Shown in pieces: positions 43,619 to 45,456 of a stretch of DNA of 45,456 nucleotides. The notes beneath the pieces are model-generated. The model had not been told where the DNA came from. It saw only the letters and a program-made list of their open reading frames with translations, and did not search any database. A program made the translations under genes and the position numbers. The DNA comes from Nitrospirota bacterium (GTDB taxonomy: Bacteria; Nitrospirota; Thermodesulfovibrionia; Thermodesulfovibrionales; JdFR-85): contig JAYWMQ010000037.1 in NCBI GenBank assembly GCA_035873375.1, positions 1 through 45,456 on the forward strand, written 5' to 3'. Positions within the stretch are counted from its first letter, which is position 1. Every line of letters begins with the position of its first letter.

Positions 43619-44029
43619 ATGAAAAGTTCTACTGTTGGTCCCGTTAGATTAGACCCTAAATTAATTGCACTTGCAAAAAAAGAAGGTTCAATAAAGAAAA
43701 GGTCAGTCCCTAAACAAATTGAATACTGGGCAGAACTGGGCAAAGCCATAGAGTCTGCAATAGACCTAAAAGACGTTTATGCAATAATCCAGGGCTTTTG
43801 TAAGCTTAACGTTGAATCATTGGAGTCAAACGCTGTGGACCCAAATAAAGTTTTTGATTCCCTCGAGAAAAAACGCAAAAGCGGAGAACTATCAAAAAAA
43901 GTGACAACTTCTTCAATATATTTTGAAGCAAGCCAAACAAAGCCTGGTCTTCTTGACAGGGTAGATATTACTACCGGCAAAAGACAAACAGGAAGATTTC
44001 ACAATGGAAAGTTCGAGATATGTGAATGA
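43619..44029 (+). CDS. ParD-like antitoxin
   Basis: The 136-residue protein resembles the ParD-like antitoxin family: it begins VGPVRLDPKLIALAKKEGSI, then KKRSVPKQIEYWAELGKAIE, which forms the ribbon-helix-helix-type DNA-binding part. The C-terminal half (ASQTKPGLLDRVDITTGKRQ) would bind the toxin. GGAGGGC precedes the ATG. It overlaps the toxin gene by four bases (ATGA) and probably represses its own promoter through the palindrome upstream. Confidence 0.85.
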   Translation: MKSSTVGPVRLDPKLIALAKKEGSIKKRSVPKQIEYWAELGKAIESAIDLKDVYAIIQGFCKLNVESLESNAVDPNKVFDSLEKKRKSGELSKKVTTSSIYFEASQTKPGLLDRVDITTGKRQTGRFHNGKFEICE

Positions 44030-44613
44030 CCGACTTAAAGCAACTCTGGGTATTGGCTGGTGGAAACGGAGCCGGGAAAACAACATTTTACGATAATTTC
44101 CTGGCCTCAAAAGGTATCAAACTTTTAAATGCTGACTTGATAGCCAAGGCAATCGATCCGGAGAACCCGGAAAATGTTGGCTATGAATCTGCGGAGTTAG
44201 CCAGGCAAATACGAGAAGATCTTATTGAGCAAGGAACAGCATTTTGTTTTGAAACAGTTTTTTCTCATGTGTCAAAGGTAGACTTCCTCGCTAAAGCAAA
44301 AGCTATGGGTTACGAAATTATTCTCGTCTACATACACCTGGTAACCCCGGAGCTAAATGAAGCCAGGGTTAATCAACGTATAAACAGTGGTGGGCACAGC
44401 GTTCCGGTTAACAAGATACATAGCCGCATACCACGCACTATGAAAAATATTGCATTGGCATTGCCCTTGACTGACGAAACCCGTTTTTTAGATAATTCCT
44501 CCCGGGACAATCCATTTCAACAAGTTGTAATTGTAAGGAAAGGCAGATGTATATGGAAAGTAAATCCACGGCCTCAGTGGGCAGTAGATATTATAAATGG
44601 CACTGAGGAGTAA
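44026..44613 (+). CDS. Zeta toxin family protein
   Basis: The 195-residue P-loop kinase has Walker A AGGNGAGKTTFYDNF (around 11-25), the conserved LLNADLIAKAIDPENP block and FCFETVFSH. Zeta toxins phosphorylate UDP-N-acetylglucosamine, but single-domain chromosomal homologues such as this may have other targets. Epsilon antitoxin is absent; a ParD-like antitoxin is encoded just upstream, with coupled translation. Its stop is followed by an attC-like palindrome. Confidence 0.87.
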   Translation: MTDLKQLWVLAGGNGAGKTTFYDNFLASKGIKLLNADLIAKAIDPENPENVGYESAELARQIREDLIEQGTAFCFETVFSHVSKVDFLAKAKAMGYEIILVYIHLVTPELNEARVNQRINSGGHSVPVNKIHSRIPRTMKNIALALPLTDETRFLDNSSRDNPFQQVVIVRKGRCIWKVNPRPQWAVDIINGTEE

Positions 44614-44672
44614 CGAGTGACCGAAATCAGCGGTCTCGTTTCACGCCTACCGCTGGATTTGATTGTTAGCCC
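44613..44672. repeat. attC-like imperfect palindrome
   Basis: TAACGAG at the left and GATTGTTAGCC at the right enclose AAATCAGCGGT and ACCGCTGGATTT, which pair with one extra unpaired base, as in integron attC sites. The outer cores fit GTTRRRY/RYYYAAC only partly. A related sequence overlaps the DUF2442 gene end at 250-290. Confidence 0.35.
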
Positions 44673-44676
44673 TCTT

Positions 44677-45000
44677 TCAGTAAATATCTAATTGTATTTT
44701 GATCGCCTCATTGATTTTCAGCATATCTTTTTCTGAAATGCTGCCGGCATGTTTGAATAGTCTCATCTTACTTACAGTAGCCAATTGATCGGCCATGGCC
44801 TTACTTTCTTTACCATCAAATATAACATGTGCCTCACTGGGATACAAACGATCCGTTTTGGTGGTAAGAGGGACAACCTGAACTCGATTGAGAAACTTAT
44901 TTGATGCATCATTGCTAACTATTACGGCAGGACGTTTTTTCCTGATCTCCCCGGCAACTGAGGGATCAAAGTTAACCCACCAGACCTCACCTCTTTTCAT
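44677..45000 (-). CDS. MazF/PemK-family mRNA interferase toxin
   Basis: The 107-residue protein has the MazF fold signature: [20 protein letters not shown], then [27 protein letters not shown] and a final [13 protein letters not shown]. The catalytic Arg and Thr/Ser positions ([14 protein letters not shown]) are intact. Such toxins cleave mRNA at short sequences and stop growth. It is the second gene of a pair; its first codons overlap the antitoxin gene by 14 bp. Cleavage specificity is unknown. Confidence 0.93.
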   Translation of the reverse strand: MKRGEVWWVNFDPSVAGEIRKKRPAVIVSNDASNKFLNRVQVVPLTTKTDRLYPSEAHVIFDGKESKAMADQLATVSKMRLFKHAGSISEKDMLKINEAIKIQLDIY

Positions 45001-45217
45001 TCGCTATGTCCTTAAAAGTTGTTTCTGCCCAATCCAGGGCTTCTGCTTCTCTCTTCTTGTCTTTTGACATTTGGGAGTATGCTAATTCCAAATTTGGCCG
45101 GACTACGTGCGGGCGAACTAAATCCTCTATAAATTTGCTGATCTTGCGGGGGCCGATGGTCTTACGAAGACCTTCATAAACTTCCTCGTCTATAGTTATG
45201 GTCAACTTTTTTTGCAT
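44987..45217 (-). CDS. Ribbon-helix-helix antitoxin for the MazF-like toxin
   Basis: The 76-residue protein begins [20 protein letters not shown], a ribbon-helix-helix start in which the TITID strand contacts DNA, then [13 protein letters not shown]. The acidic, helical C-terminus ([20 protein letters not shown]) would wrap the toxin. GGAGG precedes the ATG. It precedes and overlaps the toxin gene and probably represses the promoter just upstream. Confidence 0.88.
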   Translation of the reverse strand: MQKKLTITIDEEVYEGLRKTIGPRKISKFIEDLVRPHVVRPNLELAYSQMSKDKKREAEALDWAETTFKDIANEKR

Positions 45218-45232
45218 TAAAATCCTCCCTTC

Positions 45233-45272
45233 CGTATACGTGTAGTATACGTATTAAGGGCAGGCATGTCAA
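45233..45272 (-). promoter_or_regulatory. Promoter and operator of the MazEF-type pair
   Basis: On the minus strand TTGACA (45267-45272) and TATACT (45244-45249) are 17 bases apart. An inverted and partly direct repeat (GTATACGTGTAGTATACGTA) overlaps the -10 and is the likely antitoxin operator. Confidence 0.75.
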
Positions 45273-45317
45273 TAGCCGACTAAGCGACCAGAATATGGCT
45301 TATTTTATGAAGCCGGC

Positions 45318-45347
45318 AGTGGGAGAATCCAACCTGCTCCCTCCATT
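45318..45347. repeat. Hairpin repeat, copy 2
   Basis: AGTGGGAGAATCCAACCTGC then TCCCTCC resembles the hairpin repeat at 88-128 near the other end of the window. It lies just past the end of the PEP-CTERM gene. Confidence 0.5.
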
Positions 45348-45353
45348 AAAAAA

Positions 45354-45456
45354 TCATTCTTTTAAATATTGTTTTTTTCGATATAATACTAATCCAGCTA
45401 TACCAAACCCGAGAAGTAACATCGTACTTGGTTCAGGGACAGGTGCAGGGACACTA
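45354..45456 (-). CDS. PEP-CTERM sorting-signal protein, C-terminal end only
   Basis: The last 33 codons of a minus-strand gene run off the window end. They read SVPAPVPEPSTMLLLGFGIA, then GLVLYRKKQYLKE and TGA at 45354-45356. This is a classic PEP-CTERM tail: the VPEPST motif, a hydrophobic helix and a basic cluster, recognised by exosortase for sorting to the cell surface or exopolysaccharide. The rest of the protein is outside the window, so its role is unknown. Confidence 0.9.
   Translation of the reverse strand, partial: SVPAPVPEPSTMLLLGFGIAGLVLYRKKQYLKE

Overview
The window reads as a chromosome segment of an anaerobic, sulfate-reducing bacterium. The evidence is a complete set of genes for activating sulfate and reducing it to sulfite (adk, sat, aprBA, qmoABC, hppA), plus an oxygen-defence cluster typical of strict anaerobes. 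The PEP-CTERM tail, RAYT/REP repeats and the adk-sat-apr-qmo-hppA order would fit a Nitrospirota (Thermodesulfovibrio-like) or Desulfobacterota host. I cannot decide between them from sequence alone. UGA is used as a normal stop by several genes here.

Layout. 1-2160 is an accessory, repeat-rich end: a terminator, RAYT-type repeats, two tandem DUF4160-DUF2442 pairs, a MITE-like element and a promoter-preceded structured RNA of about 110 nt that I do not recognise. 2165-6854 holds a D-aminoacylase/class-I amidotransferase operon, a DUF1460 exported protein, endonuclease IV and a VIT1/CCC1-like membrane protein. 7213-19183 (all minus strand) is the energy core. Sat makes APS and PPi, HppA hydrolyses PPi while pumping ions, AprAB reduces APS to sulfite and AMP with electrons from the quinone pool via QmoABC, and Adk recycles AMP. 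A CBS-domain protein, translationally coupled to qmoC, may sense adenylates.

19442-26051 (minus) is an unusual sensing locus: a periplasmic solute-binding protein fused to a histidine kinase, a sigma-54-activator-like regulator without a recognisable DNA-binding tail, and an exported glycosidase-like protein with a CFI-box C-terminus. 26258-30213 encodes two lipoproteins, one of 1111 residues built from three kinds of repeats. 30683-36114 has a cation exchanger and the conserved thrS-infC-rpmI-rplT-pheS translation block. In that block infC appears to start at AUA and thrS has a 150-nt structured leader.

36516-41418 (plus) is an oxidative-stress region: PerR-like regulator fused to a rubredoxin-like knuckle, di-haem peroxidase, FprA oxygen reductase, short rubredoxin, superoxide reductase, peroxiredoxin, desulforedoxin-like protein and a flavodoxin-family protein. 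The peroxiredoxin has an in-frame UGA exactly at its catalytic cysteine followed by a hairpin, so it is very probably a selenoprotein that ordinary gene calling splits. 41440-45456 is again accessory: a methyltransferase, a RAYT transposase flanked by its repeats, a ParD-like/zeta toxin pair, a MazEF-type pair and the last 33 residues of a PEP-CTERM protein. The two ends of the window share repeat families.
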